A DNA stretch of 64,000 nt from positions 1-64,000 of the forward strand of contig NZ_LATM01000006.1 of NCBI RefSeq assembly GCF_000972495.1, read 5' to 3'. The translations under genes and the position numbers were made by a program. The notes below the pieces were generated by a model. That model ran no database searches, was not told the DNA's origin, and saw only the letters and a program-made list of their open reading frames with translations. The number at the start of each line of letters is the position of its first letter. Position 1 is the first letter of the stretch. This document shows, piece after piece, positions 1-7,744 of this stretch. The stretch is from Hymenobacter terrenus. Its GTDB lineage: Bacteria; Bacteroidota; Bacteroidia; Cytophagales; Hymenobacteraceae.

Positions 1-1
1 C

Positions 2-478
2 GCCCAGCTCTTCGTCAGCGACTACTACGAAGACCGCGCCCTGGACGCGGCCAACCGCTTCGGGGCCACGGCCGTGGGCCTGGAAGACATCTACGACCAG
101 GACTTGGACATCTACTCCCCCTGCGCGCTCGGCGCCACGCTCAACGACGAGACCATTCCCCGGCTCAAGTGCCAGGTCGTGGCCGGCTGCGCCAACAACC
201 AGCTCAAAAACGAGAACCAGCACGGCCCCGAACTCGTGCGCCGCGGCATCGTCTACGCCCCCGACTTCCTCATCAATGCCGGTGGCCTGATCAACGTCTA
301 CTCCGAAGTTGTCGGTACCAGCCGCCAAGGCGCCCTCACCCAAACCGAAAAAATCTACGATTTCACCCTCCAAGTTTTGGCGAGAGCCGAAGAAGAAGGT
401 ACGCATCCCCAGGCCGCCGCTATCCGCCAAGCCAAGGAACGCATCGCCAACGTGGGCCGGGTAAAGTCGACTTACTAA
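2..478 (+). CDS. Leucine/glutamate-type dehydrogenase, C-terminal part (5' end outside window)
   Basis: The frame is open from the first bases of the window, so this is the C-terminal part (about 158 residues) of a Glu/Leu/Phe/Val dehydrogenase. The family performs NAD(P)-dependent oxidative deamination of amino acids to 2-oxo acids in the cytoplasm. The visible part is the end of the Rossmann domain: the segment IYSPCALGATLND, the stretch VVAGCANNQL and the later APDFLINAGGLINVY are hallmark segments of leucine dehydrogenases. The gene ends 107 bases before nusB, in a gap filled by an AT-rich inverted repeat. Another member of the superfamily lies at 6338-7567. Leucine dehydrogenase is the best guess; substrate cannot be settled without the N-terminal half. 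Confidence 0.9.
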   Translation, partial: AQLFVSDYYEDRALDAANRFGATAVGLEDIYDQDLDIYSPCALGATLNDETIPRLKCQVVAGCANNQLKNENQHGPELVRRGIVYAPDFLINAGGLINVYSEVVGTSRQGALTQTEKIYDFTLQVLARAEEEGTHPQAAAIRQAKERIANVGRVKSTY

Positions 479-482
479 AATG

Positions 483-579
483 GAATTATGAATTATGGGT
501 CATGAATTACGGGTTGAGAGAGCTATTCCCAACTCGTAATTTATACAGCTCATAATTCATAACTCATAATTCATAATTC
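483..579. repeat. AT-rich imperfect inverted repeat
   Basis: The gap before nusB is strikingly AT-rich. A 15-base arm at 483-497 (GAATTATGAATTATG) is the exact reverse complement of 565-579, and the similarity continues inward with mismatches (TCATGAATTAC against the complement of GTAATTTATAC). The inner part also has GGGTTG and CCCAACTC around position 511-535. It could form a long hairpin acting as terminator of the upstream gene, or be a decayed miniature element. Confidence 0.6.
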
Positions 580-585
580 AACCCA

Positions 586-1782
586 ATGCTCAACCGCCGC
601 CTCCTCCGTATCAAAGTCATGCAGTCGCTCTACTCCTACCACCAAGCGGTAGGAGCCGATTTATTGCTGGCTCAGGACCGCATCGCGGCTGCTTTCGAGC
701 CCGACCTAACGGCCAAAGAGGCCCCCGACCGGCGCCTGCTGGAAGGCCAGCGCAAGCTGGGCGAAGCTCAGTTGCGCGAATGGTACCGCACGGGTACCCC
801 TCCCGAAAAAACCGACGATAAAGCGGTAGATGCGGCCCTGGCTGATGCTATCAGCTTCTTCCAAGCGCAAGTGAAAAAGGACGGCGCTTTCTTTGGTGGG
901 CAACTGCTGGTAGGCGCCGAGAGCATTCACGACCAGTACCTGCACCTGCTGAACTTGCCCGATGCCCTACTGGGCGTGATTGAGGAGGAACAAAGCCGCG
1001 AGGAGCGCCGCCGCTTGGGTCCGCGCGAGGATGCGTTGAATGCTGAGCGCCTGCACCGCAACGCCGCCATTGCCAAGCTGATAGCCAATGAGCAGCTACA
1101 GGCCCTGACCATCCGCCGCAAATTAGCTTGGGATGGTGCTGAGGAAACCCAAGCCCTACGCGCCGCCTGGGAAGAAATGAAGGCTGATGAGACGCTGCGG
1201 GCCTACTTGGCCGGCAAGCCCACCGACGAAGCCGAAATGGACTACGATACGGACCTGGAAATTCTGCGCCACCTCTACAAAGACTACGTTTTCAAGGGCG
1301 AAGCTTTACCGCGCCAACTTGAAGCCGCCGATTTGAACTGGGAGGAAAACCGCCCTATCGTGCGCAACCTAGTGCTGAAGACGCTGAAAATGCTGCCCTT
1401 CGCCGCCGACGAAAAGCAGGAGCTGATGAACCTGTCAGCTAACTGGGTCGACGACCGCGAGTTTGCGGAAACCTTATATAATCAGACGTTGGTTGAAGAT
1501 GACAAGATGGAGAAGCTCATCGCCGGCTCGGTGCAGAATTGGGACGTGGAGCGGGTGGCGCTACTCGACAAAATCATCCTCAAAATGGCGCTCACCGAAA
1601 TGCAGCTATTCCGCGGCATTCCGGTGAAAGTCACTATCAACGAATACATTGAAATCAGTAAGCTCTATAGTACTCCCAAGAGCAAGCAGTTTGTAAACGG
1701 CATTCTGGATAAGCTGGCGCAGGATTTGGCAGCCAGTGGCGACATTCGTAAATCGGGCCGCGGGCTGCTGGATAACCAGTAG
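586..1782 (+). CDS. nusB: Transcription antitermination factor NusB, long Bacteroidota form
   Basis: NusB binds boxA RNA with NusE (ribosomal protein S10) in the antitermination complex that acts on rRNA operons. The N-terminus MLNRRLLRIKVMQSLYSYHQ is the first NusB helix. The C-terminal 140 or so residues form the main all-helical RNA-binding domain, with conserved segments VERVALLDKIILKMALTEM and VTINEYIEISKLYSTPKSK. At 398 residues it is much longer than the roughly 140-residue enterobacterial protein; the extra length is a charged helical insertion at about residues 60-240, as seen in other Bacteroidota NusB proteins. It is followed by a YtxH protein and, further on, yajC and coaE, the usual neighbourhood in this phylum. 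Confidence 0.93.
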   Translation: MLNRRLLRIKVMQSLYSYHQAVGADLLLAQDRIAAAFEPDLTAKEAPDRRLLEGQRKLGEAQLREWYRTGTPPEKTDDKAVDAALADAISFFQAQVKKDGAFFGGQLLVGAESIHDQYLHLLNLPDALLGVIEEEQSREERRRLGPREDALNAERLHRNAAIAKLIANEQLQALTIRRKLAWDGAEETQALRAAWEEMKADETLRAYLAGKPTDEAEMDYDTDLEILRHLYKDYVFKGEALPRQLEAADLNWEENRPIVRNLVLKTLKMLPFAADEKQELMNLSANWVDDREFAETLYNQTLVEDDKMEKLIAGSVQNWDVERVALLDKIILKMALTEMQLFRGIPVKVTINEYIEISKLYSTPKSKQFVNGILDKLAQDLAASGDIRKSGRGLLDNQ

Positions 1783-1918
1783 AGTGCCGATGAGCCGCGA
1801 AGGAACGCGCGACTCGTAGCTACACATCGGGTTGCTCTAACCACCTTTGTATCTACAGTCGCGTTTCTTCGTACTCTCGCTCGAATCTTCATTTTCCTCC
1901 TCTCAACTTATACGACCC

Positions 1919-2233
1919 ATGGCTAGCAAAACCACCACCGGCATCTTGTGCTTCGCGGGCGGCGCCCTCACCGGCGCTGCTCTTGGCTTGCTCTATGCCC
2001 CCGAACCCGGTACCGAAGTCCGCTCCTGGCTCAGCTATCAGCTGGAGAAATACCGCTCTGTGCTTGCTGACCTTACCGACAGCCTTGTCACCAGCCGCGA
2101 AGCCGCCGCTGGGCCCTCGTCCGCTAAAAGCGAAGGCCAACGCGTCATTTCCGATGCTAAATCCAAAGCCGAGCAATTGTTGGGCGATGTTGACCAGCTC
2201 ATTAATCAAATTAACTCCCGTAAAGGCGTTTAA
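1919..2233 (+). CDS. YtxH domain-containing protein
   Basis: A 104-residue protein starting at MASKTTTG. Residues about 8-28 form a glycine/alanine-rich hydrophobic segment (GGALTGAALGLLYAPEPG), the signature of the YtxH family, followed by an amphipathic helical tail (about 60-100) that probably forms a coiled coil. Family members are small membrane-anchored proteins, some linked to general stress, but the molecular role is not established. The frame is open further upstream, but the ATG at 1919 fits the family N-terminus. It sits between nusB and the dehydrogenase at 2368. Confidence 0.85.
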   Translation: MASKTTTGILCFAGGALTGAALGLLYAPEPGTEVRSWLSYQLEKYRSVLADLTDSLVTSREAAAGPSSAKSEGQRVISDAKSKAEQLLGDVDQLINQINSRKGV

Positions 2234-2367
2234 ATTAATGTGAAGATGGGAGCTGCTAAAGATGAGAGAATTGGCTCGGGCGGAAATTGTCCCGCCCCCA
2301 TTCATCAGCTCATCTGTTCTTATTACGGCTTCCCGTTTTCACACTCTCACATCAGCACATTAACCAG

Positions 2368-3366
2368 ATGCATCTCGTAACTCTTATTCCTGGCGACGGC
2401 ATAGGCCCCGAAATTACCAAAGCCGTTACCGATATTTTTGCTGCAGCACAGGTACCCGTGCAGTGGGAAGAGCAGAACGCCGGTCAGACCACGTTCGACC
2501 AATCGGGCGAGCTGATTCCGACGTCGCTACTCAAATCATTGGAGAAGAATAAGGTGGCTTTAAAAGGGCCGATTACCACGCCGGTGGGTAAGGGTTTTCG
2601 TAGCATCAATGTCACGCTGCGCCAGAAGTACGACCTATACCAGAACGTACGGCCCAGCAAAACCACGGCGGGTATCAAAACCCGCTACGAGGGTATTGAT
2701 TTGGTGCTTTTCCGCGAAAACACCGAGGGCCTGTATTCGGGCCTGGAAGTGTTTGATGAGCGGTTGGGTATTGCCGACTCTTTCAACCGCATTACGGTGG
2801 AAGGCTCGCGTAAAATCTGCAGGGCCGCCTTCGCATATGCAGCCAAGCACGGTCGTAAAAAGGTGACGCTGGCCCACAAAGCCAACATTCTAAAGATGGC
2901 GGGCACGCTGATGCTCAACGCCTGCAAAGAAGCCGCGACCGAATTTCCGCAGATTGTCTTCGAGGATAAAATCATCGACAATATGTGCATGCAGCTTGTG
3001 AACAGACCCGAGCAGTTCGATGTGGTGGTGACAACCAACCTGTTTGGTGACATCCTCTCCGACCTGTGCGCGGGCCTTGTGGGCGGCCTGGGAGTAGTCG
3101 CCGGGGCCAACATCGGCGACAACATGGCCGTGTTCGAGGCTGTGCACGGCTCTGCCCCCGACATCGCCGGACAAGGCAAAGCTAATCCTACTGCCCTGCT
3201 CCGCTCGGCACTGATGATGTTGCACTACCTGGGCGAACATGCCAAAGCCGACCAGATTGAAAAAGCGCTAGAGGTCACTCTCCTGCACCAAGAAGAATGC
3301 ACCGGCGACCTCGGTGGCAAAGCTAGCACCAGCGAGTTTGCCCAGCACATTATTGCTAAGCTGTAA
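2368..3366 (+). CDS. Isocitrate/isopropylmalate dehydrogenase family protein
   Basis: A 332-residue member of the NAD(P)-dependent beta-decarboxylating dehydrogenase family. The start MHLVTLIPGDGIGPEI contains the family N-terminal motif. Later come the substrate-binding arginines (NVTLRQKYDLYQNVRP), FRENTEGLYSG, the catalytic lysine segment (HKANILKMAG), the metal-binding aspartates in TTNLFGDILSDLCAGLVGGLG, and the nucleotide loop EAVHGSAPDIAGQGKANPTA. The length and FRENTEGLYSG motif resemble NAD-dependent isocitrate dehydrogenases of the short mitochondrial/archaeal type more than LeuB, but tartrate or isopropylmalate substrates cannot be excluded. Preferred start is the ATG at 2368; the frame is open further upstream without conserved sequence. 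Confidence 0.92.
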   Translation: MHLVTLIPGDGIGPEITKAVTDIFAAAQVPVQWEEQNAGQTTFDQSGELIPTSLLKSLEKNKVALKGPITTPVGKGFRSINVTLRQKYDLYQNVRPSKTTAGIKTRYEGIDLVLFRENTEGLYSGLEVFDERLGIADSFNRITVEGSRKICRAAFAYAAKHGRKKVTLAHKANILKMAGTLMLNACKEAATEFPQIVFEDKIIDNMCMQLVNRPEQFDVVVTTNLFGDILSDLCAGLVGGLGVVAGANIGDNMAVFEAVHGSAPDIAGQGKANPTALLRSALMMLHYLGEHAKADQIEKALEVTLLHQEECTGDLGGKASTSEFAQHIIAKL

Positions 3367-3513
3367 CACTGCGCTTTGGCGTGTTTTACAGGTTGTGCTA
3401 GCTGCAATGTGAGCCGATTAGGACACGTTGTGCGGCTGACCACTGTTTGTTTTTCCTGATATTCGATTTTGCTCAATGCCGAAGCGTGCCATGTCACGCT
3501 TCTTACCACCGCC

Positions 3514-4032
3514 ATGAAGTATCATATTATTCTTGCCGCTGCTTTGTTGCTCACAGCCTGCAACCGCGATAAAACTGTGGAAGTAGGCACCGAAGGCATG
3601 AACGCGGCCGCTACAGCGGCCTCCGACGCCACGGCCAACCCGACCGTTGACAACCCCAATGTGGTCAGCGAGAACGAAGCGCCCAACCCCAATGCTCCTA
3701 TCATGACTTTCACCGAGTCAGAATTTGACTTTGGTGATATTCAGCCGGATACGAAGGTGAAGCACATATTCACCTTCACCAATACCGGTAAGTCGCCGCT
3801 GCTAATTGCCGATGCGACCGCCTCCTGTGGCTGCACTACACCCAGCTGGACCAAAGAGCCTGTGGCGCCTGGTGCCAAGGGAACTATGGAAGTGCAGTTT
3901 GACAGCCGCGGCAAGGTTGGCATCATCAACAAACAGGTGTCAGTACGGGCTAATACTCAGCCCAATATTACGACCATCCTTATTAAGGGCAACGTACTGG
4001 AGGCGAGCGCCAAAGGCGCCAATCCTCTATAA
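3514..4032 (+). CDS. DUF1573 lipoprotein
   Basis: A 172-residue predicted lipoprotein: a short signal peptide with lipobox LTAC, cysteine at residue 16, then a low-complexity Ala/Asn-rich linker to about residue 65. The DUF1573 domain (about 68-165) is an Ig-like beta-sandwich, recognisable by the paired phrase FDFGDIQPDTKVKHIFTFTN and ATASCGCTTP with its Cys-Gly-Cys. Members are common periplasmic or outer-membrane proteins of Bacteroidota with no defined biochemical role. It lies 18 bases upstream of yajC and is probably co-transcribed with it. Confidence 0.9.
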   Translation: MKYHIILAAALLLTACNRDKTVEVGTEGMNAAATAASDATANPTVDNPNVVSENEAPNPNAPIMTFTESEFDFGDIQPDTKVKHIFTFTNTGKSPLLIADATASCGCTTPSWTKEPVAPGAKGTMEVQFDSRGKVGIINKQVSVRANTQPNITTILIKGNVLEASAKGANPL

Positions 4033-4050
4033 GCAACTCATCTCATTGCC

Positions 4051-4380
4051 ATGTTTTTGACCTTACTGTTGCAGGCTTCTGGCGGCAAAGAATTCACGCA
4101 ACTACTGTTTCCAGTAGCTATTGCTGTAGTGGTGTATTTCTTTATGATTCGGCCTCAGCAGAAGCGGGCAGCCGACGCAAAGGCATTCCGGCAGTCGCTG
4201 ACCAAAGGGTCGCGAATTGTCACTATTGGTGGGCTGCATGGGCTGGTGGTCGACCTCACCGAAGACACTGTGGTGGTGGAGGTTGACCGGGGCACCAAAC
4301 TGCGCTTCGACCGCTCCGCTATTGCCCGCGAAGTTGGCAATAAGACGAATTCGAGTACTGAAAACGTCGCTACTACCTAG
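4051..4380 (+). CDS. yajC: Preprotein translocase subunit YajC
   Basis: YajC associates with the SecDF complex at the inner membrane. The 109-residue protein has a single membrane helix (about residues 14-32) followed by the family signature FFMIRPQQKR, then the small cytoplasmic domain with GSRIVTIGGLHGLV and VEVDRGTKLRFDRSAI. Length is normal. It is 2 bases upstream of the YbbR-like gene, indicating one operon. Confidence 0.96.
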   Translation: MFLTLLLQASGGKEFTQLLFPVAIAVVVYFFMIRPQQKRAADAKAFRQSLTKGSRIVTIGGLHGLVVDLTEDTVVVEVDRGTKLRFDRSAIAREVGNKTNSSTENVATT

Positions 4381-4382
4381 GT

Positions 4383-5117
4383 ATGAATGGGCCGCTGAAC
4401 CGGGCGGGCCGGCTGGTGCGCTGGTTTGTGCGTCCCTTCGCCGGCAAAGAACCCAGTTTTTACCGGGCCGTGACGGCATGCCTACTCGCCGCAGGTTTGT
4501 TCTGGCAAATGAATGCCCTCAGCAAAACTTACACAACCCGTCTTAATTTCCCTTTGGCGTGGCACTATGACTCGGTGCACTATGTGCCTCTGCGGCCACT
4601 GCCGAAGGCGCTGCCAGTAACCGTTACGGGCCAGGGCTGGCGCCTGTTGCAGGCCAATATGGGGTGGGGCACCCGCCCCGCCGATCTGCGCCCCGTGCCC
4701 TTACCTGGCACCCGCTACCTGCCAGCCAACGTGTGGCGGCGCGGCCTGCAAAATGCGCTGGAAGGTGTGCAGGTAAACGAATGGGCCGGCGATACCCTGC
4801 GCCTCACTTTCGACCGCTACACTAGTCGCCGGCTGCCCCTGGCCCTGCCCCCGGATTCAGGCCGCTCTTACGCGGCTATATTTGAGCCAGCAGTTGTCAC
4901 TTTCCGCGGGCCGGCCAGCTTAATAAGCACATTTCCTAACCCTTATCCCGTTGTACTGCCCCGCATTTCCGGCAGCGCTGCCAGTGAGATAGAAGTCACC
5001 ATAGAAACACCTTTTCAGGTGCGCTGCTCCGTATCCAAAGTGCGGATGCACCGGTTGACGCATTCCCTACTACCAAACGCGGACGGCCGCCATCATTCTT
5101 CCTCAACGAAGCGTTAA
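4383..5117 (+). CDS. YbbR-like membrane-anchored protein
   Basis: A 244-residue protein with one N-terminal membrane helix (about residues 28-48; FYRAVTACLLAAGLFWQMNAL) and a beta-rich extracytoplasmic portion. Position between yajC and coaE and the PLAWHYDSVHYVPLRPLPKALPVTVTGQG segment pattern (shown across about residues 57-84) match the YbbR-like proteins found at this place in other Bacteroidota. In Firmicutes the related CdaR regulates diadenylate cyclase, but no cyclase gene is near here, so that role should not be assumed. It is 2 bases from yajC and 4 bases from coaE. Confidence 0.7.
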   Translation: MNGPLNRAGRLVRWFVRPFAGKEPSFYRAVTACLLAAGLFWQMNALSKTYTTRLNFPLAWHYDSVHYVPLRPLPKALPVTVTGQGWRLLQANMGWGTRPADLRPVPLPGTRYLPANVWRRGLQNALEGVQVNEWAGDTLRLTFDRYTSRRLPLALPPDSGRSYAAIFEPAVVTFRGPASLISTFPNPYPVVLPRISGSAASEIEVTIETPFQVRCSVSKVRMHRLTHSLLPNADGRHHSSSTKR

Positions 5118-5121
5118 TTTT

Positions 5122-5721
5122 ATGTTGCGCATTGGCATCACCGGCGGAATTGGCTCGGGCAAGAGCATTGTTAGCCGTTTGTTTCAGGCGTTGGGCGTGC
5201 CCACTTACGACGCTGATACCCGGGCCCGGTGGGTGATGGAAAACGATACAGAGCTCCGCCAGCAACTAAGTGCCGCTTTCGGCTCCGATACTTATGACCC
5301 GGCCGGCCGGCTGAATCGTTCGGTATTAGCCGGCACCGTATTTCAGAACCCAGCGCTTTTAGCCCGGCTCAATGCACTAGTGCATCCCCACGTGGGGCGC
5401 GACTTCGAGCGTTGGGCCATGGCCCAGCAGCACGCTGGCTACCCGTATATTCTTAAAGAAGCCGCTTTGCTTTTTGAAGCCGGCTCCTATAAGCAGCTCG
5501 ACCGAATTATCACCGTGTTTGCGCCACTGCCAGTACGCCAAGCCCGGGTGCTGCGGCGCGACCCGCACCGCTCCGCGGCCGATGTGCAGGCCATTATGGC
5601 CAAGCAAATGAGCGAGAAGGAGAAAATGAGTCGGGCCGACTATGTGCTAACCAACGACGAGGCACAGCCGCTCCTGCCCCAGGTGCTGGCTTTGCATGCC
5701 ACGTTCAGCACACCACAATAA
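5122..5721 (+). CDS. coaE: Dephospho-CoA kinase
   Basis: Catalyses the last step of coenzyme A synthesis, ATP-dependent phosphorylation of the 3'-hydroxyl of dephospho-CoA. The 199-residue protein starts MLRIGITGGIGSGKS, a Walker A loop at residues 8-15, followed by the family segments YDADTRARWVM and HPHVGRDFERW, and a lid region QARVLRRDPHRSAADVQAIM. Length is typical. Last gene of the operon; a hairpin terminator follows within 10 bases. Confidence 0.96.
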   Translation: MLRIGITGGIGSGKSIVSRLFQALGVPTYDADTRARWVMENDTELRQQLSAAFGSDTYDPAGRLNRSVLAGTVFQNPALLARLNALVHPHVGRDFERWAMAQQHAGYPYILKEAALLFEAGSYKQLDRIITVFAPLPVRQARVLRRDPHRSAADVQAIMAKQMSEKEKMSRADYVLTNDEAQPLLPQVLALHATFSTPQ

Positions 5722-5729
5722 GCGTAAAA

Positions 5730-5760
5730 AAGGCTGCCTCCTGCGAAACAGCCTTCTTTT
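5730..5760 (+). terminator. Rho-independent terminator after coaE
   Basis: Stem AAGGCTG / CAGCCTT with a 12-base loop, followed by CTTTT, starting 9 bases after the coaE stop. The ArsR gene converges from the other side, and the A-run on the left arm would serve as a T-run on the reverse strand, so it may work in both directions. Confidence 0.7.
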
Positions 5761-5771
5761 GGGAAATTTAA

Positions 5772-6092
5772 TTAGAGCTTGCCCGAGTAGTCCTCCAAAG
5801 TATCAATTACCTTGAGTAATTGGGGAACAGCGAGTGAGTAATAAATCTTTGTGCCAATTTTGCTCGATTTCAACACGCCCCGGTCTTTGAGGGTGATGAG
5901 GTGTTGCGAAGCAATGGCTTGGGGTAGATCGAGGGCTTGGTAGATGTCCGTAACGGACATTTGGCTGTCTTTGCCTTTTGTTTTGCCTAGCAGGTCAACA
6001 ATAGCCAACCGCTTTGGGTGGGAGAGAACCTTGAGCATAGCCGCGGCACGGTCCAACTGTTGCGCTTCTACACGCGAATGCAATGGTTTCAT
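5772..6092 (-). CDS. ArsR family transcriptional regulator (no cysteines)
   Basis: A 106-residue winged-helix DNA-binding protein. The core reads MLKVLSHPKRLAIVDLL, then a recognition helix region LPQAIASQHLITLKDRGVL and the wing SSKIGTKIYYSLA. The ArsR/SmtB family usually responds to metals or oxidation through cysteines, but this protein has no cysteine, so a thiol-based metal sensor is unlikely; it could be a non-metal sensor or a SdpR/BigR-like branch. It is divergent from the dehydrogenase at 6338, with about 245 bases between the starts, which makes that gene or itself the likely target. Confidence 0.88.
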   Translation of the reverse strand: MKPLHSRVEAQQLDRAAAMLKVLSHPKRLAIVDLLGKTKGKDSQMSVTDIYQALDLPQAIASQHLITLKDRGVLKSSKIGTKIYYSLAVPQLLKVIDTLEDYSGKL

Positions 6093-6284
6093 GAAGTCGA
6101 TAAAAAGTGAATGTAAATGGAAGAGTAGAATAAGTGCAATACATCATTGCTCCTTAGGTAGTTCCTAAAGAGGGTGCAAAATAGGGACAAATATTTTAAT
6201 TATCCCTACAATACTTAGGTATTTCTAAATTTTGCTTCTCTTTGGAATACAATTTTGGCTTCTGGGTACTCTACGTTTAATCTC

Positions 6285-6292
6285 TACCTTTG
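6285..6292 (+). promoter_or_regulatory. Candidate -7 element for the dehydrogenase at 6338
   Basis: TACCTTTG matches the Bacteroidota -7 consensus TAnnTTTG. It lies 46 bases before the ATG. No TTG is found at the ideal distance upstream (nearest at 6255-6257, too far), so support is only from the -7 box. Confidence 0.35.
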
Positions 6293-6337
6293 GGATTCTG
6301 CTTTTGTTACCAGCCTAATTCCATCTATCTCCGCCCA

Positions 6338-7567
6338 ATGCTTGATCTGCTGACCAAATTTGAAAATAAACGCCCGGAAATTATCTTCGAGTGGAAGGAT
6401 TCAGAGACTGAAGCTGAAGGATGGGTGGTAATCAATTCCCTACGAGGGGGTGCGGCCGGGGGAGGCACGCGCATGCGCAAGGGACTGGATAAGCGTGAAG
6501 TAGAAAGTTTGGCTAAAACCATGGAGGTGAAATTCACGGTGTCAGGGCCTGCAATTGGCGGAGCTAAGTCCGGTATCAATTTCGACCCGCAAGACCCGCG
6601 CAAGCGTGGCGTATTAGAGAGATGGTACCGGGCCGTGTTTCCTCTACTAAAGAATTACTACGGCACCGGTGGTGACCTTAACGTGGATGAGATACATGAG
6701 GTTATACCTATTACTGAAGAGTACGGCTTGTGGCACCCCCAGGAGGGAGTGGTAAATGGTCATTATCACGCTACTGAACCCCAAAAAATTCAGAAACTGG
6801 GGCAGCTCCGGCAGGGGGTAATAAAAGTGGTGGAGGATGCCACTTTCTCGCCCAATCTGGCCCGTAAGTACACGGTGGCTGACCTCATTACCGGCTACGG
6901 CGTGGCCGAGGCAGTACGCCACTACTACCGCCTCTGGCCAGGCACTGACGTGCGGAGACAGCGCGCCATTATCCAAGGCTGGGGCAACGTGGGTGCCGCC
7001 GCGGCCTACTATTTAGCTGGCCAGGGTGTGCGTATTGTAGGTATTATCGACCGGGCCGGTGGGCTGTTGAGTACCGAAGGATTTGGCCTGGAAGAAATTC
7101 GCGCGCTATTGCTGGCTCGCCAAGGTAATTCGCTAACGGCGCCCAACTTGCTTTCGTTCGCTGAAGTGAACGAGAAGATTTGGTCTGTGGGAGCCGATAT
7201 CTTTATTCCAGCGGCCTCTTCCCGCCTCGTGGCGCGGGGTCAGGTGGAGCAATTGCTGGCTGGCGGCCTGCAAGTGATAAGCTGCGGGGCCAATGTACCC
7301 TTCGCCGACCCGGAAATATTCTTCGGTCCTACCGGTGAATTCGCTGACCAGCACACGGCCGTCATTCCCGATTTCATTGCCAATTGCGGCATGGCCCGCG
7401 TGTTTGCCTATCTCATGGAAACCGGAGCTGAAATCACCGACCAAGCTATTTTTGCCGATACTTCGCGCATCATTGGAGCGGCGCTGGAGCGTACGCGGGC
7501 TCAACAGTCCCACGCTACCGGCATTGCCCAGCAAGCATTCGAAATGGCGTTGCGGGAACTGGTGTAA
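6338..7567 (+). CDS. Glu/Leu/Phe/Val dehydrogenase family protein
   Basis: A 409-residue amino-acid dehydrogenase. The N-terminal dimerisation domain contains the conserved GGGTRMRKGLD and the lysine-bearing motif GPAIGGAKSGINFDP, followed by GTGGDLNVDE. The C-terminal Rossmann domain has the nucleotide fold IIQGWGNVGAAAAYYLAGQG (about residues 217-236), ADIFIPAASS, and PDFIANCGMARVFAYLME. Preferred start is the ATG at 6338 (MLDLLTKFENKRPEI); an upstream in-frame extension is not conserved-looking. It differs from the leucine-dehydrogenase-type protein at the window start, so the organism has two distinct members within 6 kb. Actual substrate is not resolved; probably glutamate or a branched amino acid. 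Confidence 0.9.
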   Translation: MLDLLTKFENKRPEIIFEWKDSETEAEGWVVINSLRGGAAGGGTRMRKGLDKREVESLAKTMEVKFTVSGPAIGGAKSGINFDPQDPRKRGVLERWYRAVFPLLKNYYGTGGDLNVDEIHEVIPITEEYGLWHPQEGVVNGHYHATEPQKIQKLGQLRQGVIKVVEDATFSPNLARKYTVADLITGYGVAEAVRHYYRLWPGTDVRRQRAIIQGWGNVGAAAAYYLAGQGVRIVGIIDRAGGLLSTEGFGLEEIRALLLARQGNSLTAPNLLSFAEVNEKIWSVGADIFIPAASSRLVARGQVEQLLAGGLQVISCGANVPFADPEIFFGPTGEFADQHTAVIPDFIANCGMARVFAYLMETGAEITDQAIFADTSRIIGAALERTRAQQSHATGIAQQAFEMALRELV

Positions 7568-7693
7568 GGTTGTATCGGGTTAGTTACATAGTTGTTGCTT
7601 TTCACGCAGTAAAAGCGCTACAACAGAATAGTGTAGCACCATAATGACGGTTTTATGGTAACAATTTGGTAACTTTGATGCCCTACTTTTAAG

Positions 7694-7722
7694 TCGCCCC
7701 ATTTCTGGGGCGATTTTGTTTT
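7694..7722 (+). terminator. Rho-independent terminator upstream of the LOG-family gene
   Basis: Perfect 7-base stem TCGCCCC / GGGGCGA with a 6-base loop, followed by TTTTGTTTT. It lies about 125 bases after the dehydrogenase stop and 23 bases before the next start, so it either ends the upstream transcript or acts as a leader hairpin for the LOG gene. Confidence 0.65.
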
Positions 7723-7744
7723 GGAAGAAATTCCTATTGTACTT

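Noticed and set aside
7670..7677. TAACTTTG as a promoter for the LOG-family gene
   Set aside because: No TTG at the right distance, and a hairpin with T-run (7694-7722) would lie between it and the gene.
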